Source: Paenibacillus sp. FSL R5-0345 (lineage in GTDB: Bacteria; Bacillota; Bacilli; Paenibacillales; Paenibacillaceae). Taken from it: DNA of 64,000 nucleotides. Both the position numbers and the translations under genes were made by a program. The notes below the pieces were generated by a model, which saw nothing but the letters and a program-made list of their open reading frames with translations, did not search any database and was not told the DNA's origin. Of this stretch, positions 25,598 to 34,268 are shown one piece after another. Position 1 is the first letter of the stretch. Each line of letters starts with the position of its first letter. Location of the stretch: the NCBI RefSeq assembly GCF_000758585.1, contig NZ_CP009281.1, positions 5,890,001-5,954,000 on the forward strand. Direction: 5' to 3'.

Positions 25598-27381
25598 AGA
25601 TTGTTGTCCTCCATTGGTATGCAGAAGAAAATAACCGTTCCTACATTAGGTCTACTCTCAATAGTTAGCCCATATTCTGCACCGTATGATAGTTTTAGCC
25701 GGTCGTGGACATTACGAAGTCCAATTCGCTCACCTTCACGCTCTTCCTGGTGCTCAAGCGTTTTCAGTAATTTCTCCAGCTTAATTGGAGATATCCCTAC
25801 TCCGTTATCTGTAATCGTAAATTTAGCGTGATCCCCAACTTGTACAACTTCCACCGTCACAAATGCTCCTTCCATCTTATTATCCAGTCCGTGGATTACT
25901 GCGTTCTCAACAAGTGGCTGAATAAGGAGTGGGGGCATATAAAGAGATTCAACGGCAGGGTCTACAGTAAATTGATATTTCAACCTCTCCTCATAACGGA
26001 ATTGCTGAATATCTAAGTAACAACGTACCACTTCTAATTCCTGACTAAGCAAGATCTTACTTCGGCCTGCCTCTAGATTACTGCGCATCAATTTACCTAG
26101 CAGACGTACCACACGAGCAATTTCCACTTGCCCCTTCATGTGAGCCTCCATCCGAATTGCTTCCAGTGCATTGAACAAGAAATGCGGGTTGATCTGGCTT
26201 GCCAGCATTTTGAATCGTATATCATTTTGCTTTTGTTCCAACAGACTATTCTGAGCATTGGATTCCTGTACCTCATACATCAAATCATTAATGCTGCGTA
26301 CCATGGAATTAAATTGACGAGCTAACAGGGCGATTTCATCCTTGCCATCAATCTTTAATGCCGTATCAAAATCCCCGGTACTGACTCGATTAATATGTCT
26401 GCTTAAATGCAGCAAGCGTCGTGAGAACAACGAGGAGAAGCTATATATTATTAAAAAGGCCAATAGAACACTTATCGCAACCACAGTAATCGAAAGCTTA
26501 ATCACTTGATTGGGTTCTTTAACTATACTTTCTATAGAAAAAACAGAGATAATTCGTAGCGCATTTCGGCTGGCTTGCGGTTTAAGCTCCTCGATCACAA
26601 TTTTGGAAGCTTCACCATCTACTACGGCTTCATAGCTCCCACTTCCCTGCCCCAGGAGCTTCGTATCAAAAGAAACATCCGCCAGCTTTTTGCCTGTCCG
26701 ATCTTTCCGGTTCGCTGCAATGATATTGTCCTGATCATCGACAATCATGGTATCAAAAGATTCCTGGCTTAGAATGGATGCAAGCTGCTGACTGTTCACA
26801 TTAATAACGAGTACACCTATTTTGCTGGAGCCCTCCAGCTCAATTTTGCGAACAAGACTTAAATAATTCCGCTTATCACGCTCATCTTCAATATATTCCC
26901 AACCGACAAGACTATCGTACCGCTGTGCTCTCTGATACCACTGGCTCTCCTTAATCTCAGATGAAGGATTGATCAGCTCCCAGTTGTTAAGCAGCGTAGC
27001 GTTGTCAGTGTACAAGCGAATGTTGGATATATCTTTATACAACCTTAGATACTCACGCATATCTGAATAATCGCGGTAAGCTTCCACGACATCATAAGTG
27101 CTAACATACTGACGTATGGCAAGTTTCTTCAACCGTGCGTCATTGCTCAAGCGATATGCGATATCTTGAGACACACCGATAACTTCTTCCGTTCTTTTCT
27201 TTACCCGATCTACGTTGATTGAAGCTTGCTCCAGTGCGCTCTGGAACGCCATGGTCCTCATCTCAAATGTAAGATAACCGCCTACCAGTAATACCGGAAG
27301 TAACGTGGTGAGTAAAAAAGCAAGCAACAGCTTATTGCGGATTTTGATGTCATTCAACAGCTTAACAATCCATTGGAACAT
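25594..27381 (-). CDS. Sensor histidine kinase (YesM type, His_kinase/HATPase)
   Basis: The 595-residue protein has membrane helices at about residues 17-37 and 295-315 flanking an extracellular Cache-like sensor region, then HAMP. The kinase domain has the phospho-acceptor in INPHFLFNALEAIRMEAHMK, an HATPase with PPLLIQPLVENAVIHGL, and a G-box DNGVGI. The frame can be read back to 27477, but GGCGGAAGG lies just before ATG 27381 and the extra residues are not signal-like. An inverted repeat CCATTTCG (27478) / CGAAATGG (27513) lies about 100 nt upstream of the start and may be regulatory. Confidence 0.92.
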   Translation of the reverse strand: MFQWIVKLLNDIKIRNKLLLAFLLTTLLPVLLVGGYLTFEMRTMAFQSALEQASINVDRVKKRTEEVIGVSQDIAYRLSNDARLKKLAIRQYVSTYDVVEAYRDYSDMREYLRLYKDISNIRLYTDNATLLNNWELINPSSEIKESQWYQRAQRYDSLVGWEYIEDERDKRNYLSLVRKIELEGSSKIGVLVINVNSQQLASILSQESFDTMIVDDQDNIIAANRKDRTGKKLADVSFDTKLLGQGSGSYEAVVDGEASKIVIEELKPQASRNALRIISVFSIESIVKEPNQVIKLSITVVAISVLLAFLIIYSFSSLFSRRLLHLSRHINRVSTGDFDTALKIDGKDEIALLARQFNSMVRSINDLMYEVQESNAQNSLLEQKQNDIRFKMLASQINPHFLFNALEAIRMEAHMKGQVEIARVVRLLGKLMRSNLEAGRSKILLSQELEVVRCYLDIQQFRYEERLKYQFTVDPAVESLYMPPLLIQPLVENAVIHGLDNKMEGAFVTVEVVQVGDHAKFTITDNGVGISPIKLEKLLKTLEHQEEREGERIGLRNVHDRLKLSYGAEYGLTIESRPNVGTVIFFCIPMEDNNL

Positions 27382-27523
27382 GGCCTTCCGCCCCCCAAAA
27401 CCTTCACTATCTCCTACAGCATCTAACTCTGCTCTGGAGATACCCCATACTTTACAGAAGAACAATAGGAACGGCAACCATTTCGAATACAGCCTATCCT
27501 CATATTCATAGACGAAATGGTCA

Positions 27524-27561
27524 TAAAAAGGTCCTCCGCCATATGCGAAAGACCCTTTTCA
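27524..27561. terminator. Hairpin between xylB and the sensor-kinase gene
   Basis: AAAAGGTCC pairs with GACCCTTTT around a loop containing CATATG. It lies upstream of the kinase start and downstream of xylB on the minus strand and probably separates the two units. Confidence 0.6.
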
Positions 27562-27574
27562 TCAGACATATCAA

Positions 27575-27617
27575 GCATAAACGCCTTTTGCATCCTTATA
27601 AGGATGGTAAGCGTTTA
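27575..27617 (-). repeat. Half copy of the 96-bp repeat (hairpin 1 only)
   Basis: GCATAAACGCC ... GCGTTTA with inner CATCC / GGATG. The inner stem differs from the other copies (GTCC/GGAC) on both sides, so pairing is kept. It sits 15 nt after the xylB stop and may act as its terminator. Confidence 0.75.
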
Positions 27618-27631
27618 AATACAATGGCACT

Positions 27632-29128
27632 TTATTGGCGGTATGCAGCCAGCTTGTTATTCAGTTCACGAGTCTGACCGTAGACTTCCTGATAGAGGTT
27701 GAATAAACCGTCATAGATTGCCGCTTGCTTTGGATCTGGTGTATACACATCCGCAGGACGGATGAAGGCTTCTGCACATGCACTAAGGGATGCGAACCAT
27801 CCGCTTCCATAAGCTGCCAACATCGCTGCTCCCATGGCCGGACCTTGCTCACTTTCAAGCTTCACGATGGATGCATTGAAAATATCTGCTTGCATCTGGA
27901 GCCATGCCTCATTTTTAGCCCCGCCGCCGATCGCAATGATTTCTGTAATTTCTTTGCCTGAATCACGTACAATCTCGATGGATTCACGTAACGAAAAGGT
28001 AATACCTTCTAGTACGGAACGTGTAAAATGAGTCAATGTATGCCCTGAATCCATACCAATAAAGCTTCCGCGAATATTCGCATCTGGATGTGGTGTACGT
28101 TCTCCTACTATATAAGGTGTAAAGAGCAGTCCGCCGCTACCCGCTGGAATGGAAGAGACTCCATTTAGCAATTCATCAAAGCTCTTGTCTGCCGCAAAGG
28201 TTTCTTTGAACCATGTAAGGCTATGACCCGCAGCTAGAGTAACACCCATGATATAGTAGGCATCCTTTTCACCATGGTTGAAGAAATGGACTTTACCTTC
28301 GAGATTTAAATCTTTGTTGCTCTCATAGGAAAGAACCACGCCAGATGTACCAATACTGCACATCGTCCGGCCTTCACCTAGAACCCCTGCTCCAAGTGCT
28401 CCACATGCATTATCCGCACCACCAGCAAATATCTTTGTTGATGATAAGAGACCAGATGCTTCAGCAATATCCGGCAATAACGTTCCTGTCTGTTCAAAGG
28501 ACTCTACCAGTCTAGGACAAAGGGAAAGTGGAAGTTCAAAAGCTTCAGCAATTTCAGCACTCCACGTTTTAGAACCTACATCCAATAGAAGCGTTCCAGC
28601 AGCATCAGAATAATCCATCGCATAATCACCAGTCAACCGGAGACGCACATAATCTTTTGGTAAAAGGAACTGGTACGCTTGTGATAATACCTCTGGCTCA
28701 TTCTCTTGCACCCATAGAATTTTAGGAAGCGTGAAGCCTTCTAACGCACGGTTTCTAGCGACCTCAATAAGCGTTGCTCCAAGCGTCTTCTCTATTCTTC
28801 TGCACTGTGCAGTAGTACGTGTATCATTCCAAAGAATGGCCGGACGAAGCACTTGACCTTCCTTATCCACTAGTACCAATCCGTGCATTTGCCCGGAGAA
28901 GCTAAGACCATCAACTTGCGATGGATCTATGCCCGATACTTCGATTAGGCGACGAAGGCTGACCAGCGTTCCTTTTACCCAGTCCTCTGGATTTTGTTCG
29001 CTCCAGTTCGGCTGTGGTCTGCTTAGCGGGTAGGATTCAGAATGCTCAAAAGCAACCTTGCCCTGTGGGTCCACTAGCACAGTCTTCACTGCGCTAGTGC
29101 CCAAATCTACACCTATAACGTATTTCAT
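27632..29128 (-). CDS. xylB: Xylulokinase
   Basis: The 498-residue FGGY-family kinase phosphorylates D-xylulose to xylulose 5-phosphate. The N-terminal phosphate-binding motif is GVDLGTSAVKT. The substrate region is SFSGQMHGLVLVD, with Met-His typical of xylulokinases, and the C-terminal FGGY signature is GGGAKNEAWLQMQADIF. It lies downstream of xylA on the same strand. The 337-nt gap between them holds a terminator and a block of direct repeats. TAGGAGG stands before the ATG and could be masked by a CTCC...GGAG hairpin formed with the repeat. Confidence 0.95.
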   Translation of the reverse strand: MKYVIGVDLGTSAVKTVLVDPQGKVAFEHSESYPLSRPQPNWSEQNPEDWVKGTLVSLRRLIEVSGIDPSQVDGLSFSGQMHGLVLVDKEGQVLRPAILWNDTRTTAQCRRIEKTLGATLIEVARNRALEGFTLPKILWVQENEPEVLSQAYQFLLPKDYVRLRLTGDYAMDYSDAAGTLLLDVGSKTWSAEIAEAFELPLSLCPRLVESFEQTGTLLPDIAEASGLLSSTKIFAGGADNACGALGAGVLGEGRTMCSIGTSGVVLSYESNKDLNLEGKVHFFNHGEKDAYYIMGVTLAAGHSLTWFKETFAADKSFDELLNGVSSIPAGSGGLLFTPYIVGERTPHPDANIRGSFIGMDSGHTLTHFTRSVLEGITFSLRESIEIVRDSGKEITEIIAIGGGAKNEAWLQMQADIFNASIVKLESEQGPAMGAAMLAAYGSGWFASLSACAEAFIRPADVYTPDPKQAAIYDGLFNLYQEVYGQTRELNNKLAAYRQ

Positions 29129-29143
29129 TTTTGACCTCCTAAA

Positions 29144-29349
29144 AGTTTTATGGAGCTTAGCTACTTGATTCTCTTCGCAATAAAACTTACTTCGTAAGCA
29201 TCCTGCTTAGTTTTGTGAGCATAGGCTTCATTGAATTACTTCGAGCAAAACTTACTTCGTAAGCATCCACTTAGTTTTATGGAGCTTAGCTACTTGATTC
29301 TCTTCGCAATAAAACTTACTTCGTAAGCATCCTGCTTAGTTTTGTGAGC
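29144..29349 (-). repeat. Three tandem units of a second dispersed repeat, xylA-xylB gap
   Basis: Two identical 77-bp copies (29144-29220 and 29273-29349) flank a diverged third copy. Each carries a CTTAC-GAA-GTAAG hairpin inside AAAACT...AGTTTT arms. A related single copy is at 36253-36331, also just upstream of a minus-strand start codon. The element begins 15 nt before the xylB ATG. It fills most of the gene-free stretch 29129-29465. Confidence 0.8.
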
Positions 29350-29370
29350 GTTTCTAGAATTTCTTTGTAC

Positions 29371-29405
29371 AAAAAAGGAGCTGCCGAAGAATGCTCTCTT
29401 CAGCA
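29371..29405 (-). terminator. Terminator after xylA
   Basis: On the minus strand GCTGAAGA pairs with TCTTCGGCAGC and is followed by TCCTTTTTT. It would limit read-through from xylA into xylB. Confidence 0.75.
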
Positions 29406-29465
29406 ACCCCCGTTGCATTTGTTCAAACTGGAATCAAAGCCTAAGCTTCAAGCTCCCTGTAAATC

Positions 29466-30782
29466 CTACTCAGCCAAAATGTATTGGTTAAGTGTAGCTC
29501 TCAAGTATTCTTGACGTCCGGATTGGTTAGGACGTGGGTTCTCATTGTTCAAAGCATATTCAGCCAAGGAAGCCAGTGTTGCTTTGCCGGATACGATATC
29601 CGCGCCAACACCTTCATTGAAGCTGCTGTAACGTTTTTCAACGAAATCTTCGAATACGCGATCTTCGATCAATTTAGCAGCTACTTTCAAGCCTTTTGCA
29701 TAAGTATCCATACCAGCGATGTGTGCTAGGAACAAATCCTCAGGCTCGAAGGAAGGACGACGTACTTTAGAGTCAAAGTTGATACCGCCTTTGCCAAGGC
29801 CATCATTCTTGAGTACTTCATACAGTGTGAGTGTTGCATCGTAGATGTTAACTGGGAATTCATCCGTATCCCATCCGAGCAATGTATCACCTTGGTTAGC
29901 ATCAAGCGATCCGAGCATACCATTGATACGAGCTACACGAAGCTCATGTTCAAAAGTATGACCAGCAAGTGTAGCATGGTTAGCTTCAAGGTTCAGCTTG
30001 AAGTGCTTGTCGAGGTTGTATTTTTGCAAGAATGAGATCGTTGTTGCTGCATCGAAATCATATTGATGTTTCGTAGGCTCTTTTGGTTTAGGCTCGATCA
30101 GGAATTGACCATCAAAGCCGATTTCCTTAGCGTAATCTACAGCCATGCTGAACAGACGAGCAATGTTATCTTGTTCAAGGCCCATATCTGTATTCAGCAA
30201 CTCTTCGTAGCCTTCACGGCCACCCCAGAATACATAGTTGCTCGCGCCTAGACGTTTACCCACTTCCAGACCTTTCTTCACTTGTGCTGCTGCATGTGCG
30301 AATACATCAGCATTTGGAGTGGAGCCTGCACCGTGCATATAACGTGGGTTAGTGAACATATTAGCTGTATTCCACAGCAATTTCTTGCCGGAAGTCTTCA
30401 TGCCTTGTTCAAGGATATCAACGATGGTGTCGATGTTGCTGTAGAATTCACGCAAAGATGCGCCTTCTGGTGCGATGTCCACATCATGGAAGCAGAAGTA
30501 AGGCAGGTCCATCTTATCCATAAATTCAAAAGCTGCTTCAGCGCGAGCCTTAGCTTTGTCCAGACCGTTCAATTTGTTCCAGCTACGAATAGCAGTTTCA
30601 GCGCCAAACGGATCGGAACCGCCAGCAGTTAATGTATGCCAATAAGCCATTGCAAATTTCAGATGTTCTTCCATAGTTTTGCCGGCTACGACTTCTTTAG
30701 GATTGTAGAATTTAAATGCAAAAGGGTTGGTGGAACGGCTTCCCTCGTAAGAGATTTTGTTCACTGTCTCAAAATAAGCCAT
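29466..30782 (-). CDS. xylA: Xylose isomerase
   Basis: The 438-residue enzyme converts D-xylose to D-xylulose. It is the class II (long) form, with N-terminal NKISYEGSRSTNPFAFKFYNP. Catalytic His is in YFCFHDVDIAPEG. Metal-site motifs are VFWGGREGYE, LIEPKPKEPTKHQYD, NLEANHATLAGH and LLGWDTDEFP. AGGAGG stands in front of the ATG. A cre-like site and a XylR operator lie 31-103 nt upstream, between it and divergent xylR. Confidence 0.96.
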   Translation of the reverse strand: MAYFETVNKISYEGSRSTNPFAFKFYNPKEVVAGKTMEEHLKFAMAYWHTLTAGGSDPFGAETAIRSWNKLNGLDKAKARAEAAFEFMDKMDLPYFCFHDVDIAPEGASLREFYSNIDTIVDILEQGMKTSGKKLLWNTANMFTNPRYMHGAGSTPNADVFAHAAAQVKKGLEVGKRLGASNYVFWGGREGYEELLNTDMGLEQDNIARLFSMAVDYAKEIGFDGQFLIEPKPKEPTKHQYDFDAATTISFLQKYNLDKHFKLNLEANHATLAGHTFEHELRVARINGMLGSLDANQGDTLLGWDTDEFPVNIYDATLTLYEVLKNDGLGKGGINFDSKVRRPSFEPEDLFLAHIAGMDTYAKGLKVAAKLIEDRVFEDFVEKRYSSFNEGVGADIVSGKATLASLAEYALNNENPRPNQSGRQEYLRATLNQYILAE

Positions 30783-30812
30783 TGTGTAATCCTCCTCAAA
30801 TTGTACTTCGCC

Positions 30813-30826
30813 CGCAAGCGTTTACA
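30813..30826 (-). promoter_or_regulatory. cre-like site in the xylA leader
   Basis: TGTAAACGCTTGCG on the minus strand fits the CcpA consensus at 12 of 14 positions. It lies between the operator and the xylA start, as cre does in other xyl operons. Confidence 0.6.
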
Positions 30827-30864
30827 GGATCATCTTAACACATCTTTCGGACTTTGTATATTGG

Positions 30865-30884
30865 TTAAACAAAGTTTTGTTTAA
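30865..30884. promoter_or_regulatory. XylR operator (xylO)
   Basis: A perfect 9-bp inverted repeat, TTAAACAAA-GT-TTTGTTTAA, lies in the xylA-xylR gap. Its sequence resembles Bacillus xyl operators (TTTGTT half sites) and it sits where a xylA promoter is expected (TATACA-like -10 just downstream on the minus strand). Confidence 0.75.
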
Positions 30885-31044
30885 GTTTTTTTCGTCCATT
30901 TTTTGGAGCTCTGTCTAGCTTCCTCTCTCCGCTTCCCAATTATAGGAGATCTATCTTGGAAAATTTCCTCTAGACGCTATGTATTGCAATTTCCAGCACA
31001 TCACTCTAGACTAAGTGGCATACAACAAATGGGAACTATGCCAA

Positions 31045-31140
31045 GCTAAAACGCCTTTAGCGTCCCTTTAAAGACGGTAAGCGTTTATGCGAGAATTATA
31101 AGGAGAAAGTATACCGTGAAGCTTATACTTTCTTATAATT
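31045..31140 (+). repeat. 96-bp double-hairpin dispersed repeat, copy 2, in the xylR leader
   Basis: This copy has the same length and layout as that at 5755-5850. Hairpin 1 spans 31045-31090. Hairpin 2 spans 31094-31140, with AATTATAA/TTATAATT and AAAGTATA/TATACTTT arms. The arms of hairpin 2 differ from copy 1 on both sides in a pairing-preserving way. It ends 19 nt before the xylR GTG, next to its ribosome site. Confidence 0.8.
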
Positions 31141-31159
31141 TAAGAAGGATGTGTGATTT

Positions 31160-32320
31160 GTGAAGGTTACTGGAGACCAAGCGCTGGTCAAAAAAATAAA
31201 TAAATCGATCGTACTACATACCATTCGAAGACACTCTCCACTCTCTCGCGCGAAGGTTTCAGAGATGACCGGATTGAATAAAGCTACTGTGTCCAATCTG
31301 GTAGCTGAGCTGTGCACGCAAGAATTGGTAACTGAAGTCGGACCTGGGGAATCAAGCGGCGGCCGTAAACCGTTAATGCTGCATTTCAACACAATGGCTG
31401 GCAGTGTAATTGGCATAGAACTGCGGGTAAAGCAGCTAACAGCAGTCTTATGTGATCTGAGTGGGGGCATTCTTTACGAAAGCGATTTCTCCTTAGACAA
31501 TCATGATCTCCCTTACGTACTGGAACAAATGAAGAAGCTTATCTCCGGCTTGATTGTCAGCGCTCCTCAATCGCCTTATGGCATCGTCGGCATCGGAGTA
31601 GGCGTCCCCGGCATGGTGGATGAAAATGGTGTTGTACTCTTTGCTCCCAACCTTGGCTGGGAAATGGTCGACCTGCGGGCGATACTGGAAGCTGAATTTT
31701 CTGTCCCAGTCACCATTGATAACGAAGCGAACGCAGGCGCACAGGGAGAACTCAACTTTGGTGCGGCAAGAGAGGTAAGGCATCTGCTTTACATCAGTGC
31801 GGGATCAGGGATCGGATCAGGAATTATTATTGGTGGAGAGCTATACAAGGGTGCAAGAGGATATGCCGGTGAAACCGGACATATGACGATTGAAGCACAA
31901 GGCAAGCCTTGCAGTTGCGGCAGTCGTGGCTGCTGGGAGTTATATGCCTCTGAGAAAACCTATGATAATCCCGACCTCCCCCTACCTGCCCATACTACGC
32001 CAGAGCTGGTTCGTTATGCGGCTGGGGGACAAGAAGACGCCCTTCATCACTTCTCAACGATGGGCGAATATCTCGGTATCGGGGTGACAAATCTAATCAA
32101 TAGCTTCAATCCAGAGCTTATTGTAATCGGTGGAGCATTGTCTGAGGCTGAAGAATGGCTTGGTGAGCCGCTGCGCCGGGTTGTAGCTGAACGTACTCTT
32201 CCTTACCACAAGCAGCAACTCGAAATCACATTCTCTAAGCTCGGCAGCCGTGGAACGATGATCGGTGCAGGTTTCTCTGCCGTTATGCAATTCCTAGGCG
32301 ACATTCGAGTGACCCTATAA
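31160..32320 (+). CDS. xylR: ROK-family xylose repressor
   Basis: The 386-residue protein has an N-terminal winged helix-turn-helix (HSPLSRAKVSEMTGLNKATVSNLV, about residues 25-50). A ROK sugar-kinase-like domain follows with VGIGVGVPGMVD, SAGSGIGSGIIIGG and the zinc-binding motif CSCGSRGCWE. This is the layout of XylR repressors, which leave the operator when xylose binds. It starts with GTG (AAGAAGGA upstream) and is divergent from xylA across the operator at 30865. The assignment rests on family plus position. Confidence 0.92.
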   Translation: MKVTGDQALVKKINKSIVLHTIRRHSPLSRAKVSEMTGLNKATVSNLVAELCTQELVTEVGPGESSGGRKPLMLHFNTMAGSVIGIELRVKQLTAVLCDLSGGILYESDFSLDNHDLPYVLEQMKKLISGLIVSAPQSPYGIVGIGVGVPGMVDENGVVLFAPNLGWEMVDLRAILEAEFSVPVTIDNEANAGAQGELNFGAAREVRHLLYISAGSGIGSGIIIGGELYKGARGYAGETGHMTIEAQGKPCSCGSRGCWELYASEKTYDNPDLPLPAHTTPELVRYAAGGQEDALHHFSTMGEYLGIGVTNLINSFNPELIVIGGALSEAEEWLGEPLRRVVAERTLPYHKQQLEITFSKLGSRGTMIGAGFSAVMQFLGDIRVTL

Positions 32321-32521
32321 TTATTAGTTTGATGGATCAATTGTGTTCATTCACTGAACATCTTTATAGGCAAAAATTCATAAGATAAATAATTGACGTA
32401 AAATTGACGCATTTGAGTGAATCAAAAGTGCAGTAAAAGGAACAGAAATCCTATATAATAAAGGCTAAGCTAGTGTGACATTTATCACTACAACCCCTTT
32501 TTTGAAATGGAGAGCGAGTCC

Positions 32522-32722
32522 ATGACCTATGTTGATACGTCTGATATCTCGGCACAGATGTTCATCACTGTGTTGCTTTTTCTGCTCATTATTGCCCCTT
32601 TGATCAGCCTCGGTGTGCTCCGTTTTTTTCAAGCTAAAAAGAAATCAGGATTTATTCTTATTGGCAGCGGCGCTGCTGTATACGTACTATTTCAGATCAT
32701 TACATCTTTCACTCAAACCTAA
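32522..32722 (+). CDS. Small two-helix membrane protein
   Basis: The 66-residue protein has two hydrophobic segments (ITVLLFLLIIAPLISLGVL and GFILIGSGAAVYVLFQII) separated by a basic turn QAKKKS. The frame could start at 32507, but GGAGAG seven bases before ATG 32522 favours the shorter form. No family is recognised. A strong terminator follows 24 nt after the stop and a TATAAT lies about 60 nt upstream, so it looks like an independent unit. Confidence 0.65.
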   Translation: MTYVDTSDISAQMFITVLLFLLIIAPLISLGVLRFFQAKKKSGFILIGSGAAVYVLFQIITSFTQT

Positions 32723-32746
32723 CTCTACTTCTAGATCTACTTTCAT

Positions 32747-32783
32747 AAAAATAGTCTGCGCACTAAAGCGTCAGACTATTTTT
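32747..32783 (+). terminator. Intrinsic terminator
   Basis: AAAAATAGTCTG pairs with CAGACTATTTTT, with trailing T. It ends the 32522-32722 transcript. Confidence 0.9.
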
Positions 32784-32864
32784 TGTATACTTAAAGATCA
32801 TAAAAAAGACCGCCTCCTGATCGGAAACGGCCCCTTACAATGTCCTTGCGGAAATCTTATTTAC

Positions 32865-33098
32865 TTAAACAGTCGCCAGTGCTTTGTCGAACTGAGTTTT
32901 GTTCATGCCCACAATTTTATGCTCACCGATAACAGTTACAGGAATAGCTCTCATTCCCATGTCCCATACTTGCTGCGCAAAATCATCATTCTGCTCGACG
33001 TTGCGTTCTTCGTAGGAAACGCCTTTTTCGCTAAGAAAGCTCTTAACCTGACGGCAATGCGGGCAATTTGTTGAGGTATATACAATAACCTTCTCCAT
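32865..33098 (-). CDS. Glutaredoxin/NrdH-like thiol-redox protein
   Basis: The 77-residue thioredoxin-fold protein has the redox motif CPHC (residues about 11-14), the cis-Pro segment AIPVTVIGEHKIVG and the C-terminal helix NKTQFDKAL. These are the marks of a short glutaredoxin-like protein. AGGAGG with 7-nt spacing sets the start at ATG 33098 although the frame is open to 33164. It follows trxB by 72 nt on the same strand, so thioredoxin reductase may be its electron donor; this is inference. Confidence 0.88.
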   Translation of the reverse strand: MEKVIVYTSTNCPHCRQVKSFLSEKGVSYEERNVEQNDDFAQQVWDMGMRAIPVTVIGEHKIVGMNKTQFDKALATV

Positions 33099-33170
33099 GG
33101 TATGACCTCCTCCTATAAAAGATATACAGTGAAGATATCTAATGTAGCATTGAGTTTTTTTCAAACCAAA

Positions 33171-34112
33171 TTATAGAATGACTGCACTGTGCTCCAAGCT
33201 TTCGATATATTTCTCAGCATCCATAGCTGCCATACATCCACTACCTGCTGCAGTAATCGCTTGTCTGTAACGAGTATCCTGCACATCACCACATGCGAAC
33301 ACGCCTGGGATATTGGTTTCGGAAGTGCCTGGGTTCGTCATGATATAGCCATCCGCATTGGTTGTGATCTGTCCACCTAAGAAAGAGGTGTTCGGGTGGT
33401 GACCAATCGCAACAAACACGCCGCTTGCTTCGATGATTTCTTCTTCTCCGGTCTCATTGTTAAGCACTTTTAGACCATTGACGCCTCTGTCGCTCGAAGT
33501 CACTTCCAGTGGAGTGCGATTTAGGTTCCAGTCTACTTTAACATTAGCACGAACGCGATCCTGCATGATCTTCGAAGCACGCAATTCTCCACGACGATGC
33601 ACCAAAGTTACTTTGGAAGCAAAACGAGTCAAGAAGCCAGCTTCCTCAAGTGCGGAATCTCCGCCACCAACAACCACGATCTCTTTATTACGGAAGAAAA
33701 ATCCGTCACAGGTAGCGCAGGTGCTTACACCGCGTCCCACATTATCTTGCTCCCCTGGGATACCGAGGTATTTTGCCGTAGCGCCTGTGGAAATGATCAA
33801 TGTATCTGTAGTAAGAACGCCCATTCCTTCAACATTCAACTTAAAAGGACGCTCTCCAAGTTCTACACTGTTCACCCAGCCCGTACGGAACTCCGCACCA
33901 AAACGTTCAGCTTGTTTACGCATATTATCCATCAAGTCAGGACCCATAATGCCTTCAGGAAATCCAGGGAAATTCTCCACTTCTGTTGTAGTGGTCAATT
34001 GTCCACCGGGTTGGGGTCCTTCGATTACTAGTGGGTTCAAATTGGCACGAGCCAAATAAATAGCGGCGGTTAATCCTGCCGGTCCAGTTCCAACAATTAT
34101 TGATTTATACAT
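33171..34112 (-). CDS. trxB: Thioredoxin reductase
   Basis: The 313-residue flavoprotein has the FAD site GTGPAGLTAAIYLARA and the redox-active CATC (residues about 134-137). The NADPH site is GGGDSALEEAGFLTRFA and HRRGELRAS. The C-terminal FAD motif is GVFACGDVQD. It is full length and transfers electrons from NADPH to thioredoxin. AAGGAGGAC lies before the ATG. It is probably transcribed with the downstream glutaredoxin-like gene. Confidence 0.95.
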   Translation of the reverse strand: MYKSIIVGTGPAGLTAAIYLARANLNPLVIEGPQPGGQLTTTTEVENFPGFPEGIMGPDLMDNMRKQAERFGAEFRTGWVNSVELGERPFKLNVEGMGVLTTDTLIISTGATAKYLGIPGEQDNVGRGVSTCATCDGFFFRNKEIVVVGGGDSALEEAGFLTRFASKVTLVHRRGELRASKIMQDRVRANVKVDWNLNRTPLEVTSSDRGVNGLKVLNNETGEEEIIEASGVFVAIGHHPNTSFLGGQITTNADGYIMTNPGTSETNIPGVFACGDVQDTRYRQAITAAGSGCMAAMDAEKYIESLEHSAVIL

Positions 34113-34268
34113 ATCTATGTCCTCCTTGAGCTAGACGGCAATGACGTCGCTTCTTAATTAAAATAATTATAATGTAGTGTTAATTATGATAACTGAAAGC
34201 AAATATGTCAATATGCCAGACTCCCTCACCCCAAAACTATTTTGTGAACAATTTAATTTCGATAAATC

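Noticed and set aside
33433..34059. 208-codon plus-strand frame
   Set aside because: It is antisense to trxB, whose product is unmistakable; the frame has no ribosome site.
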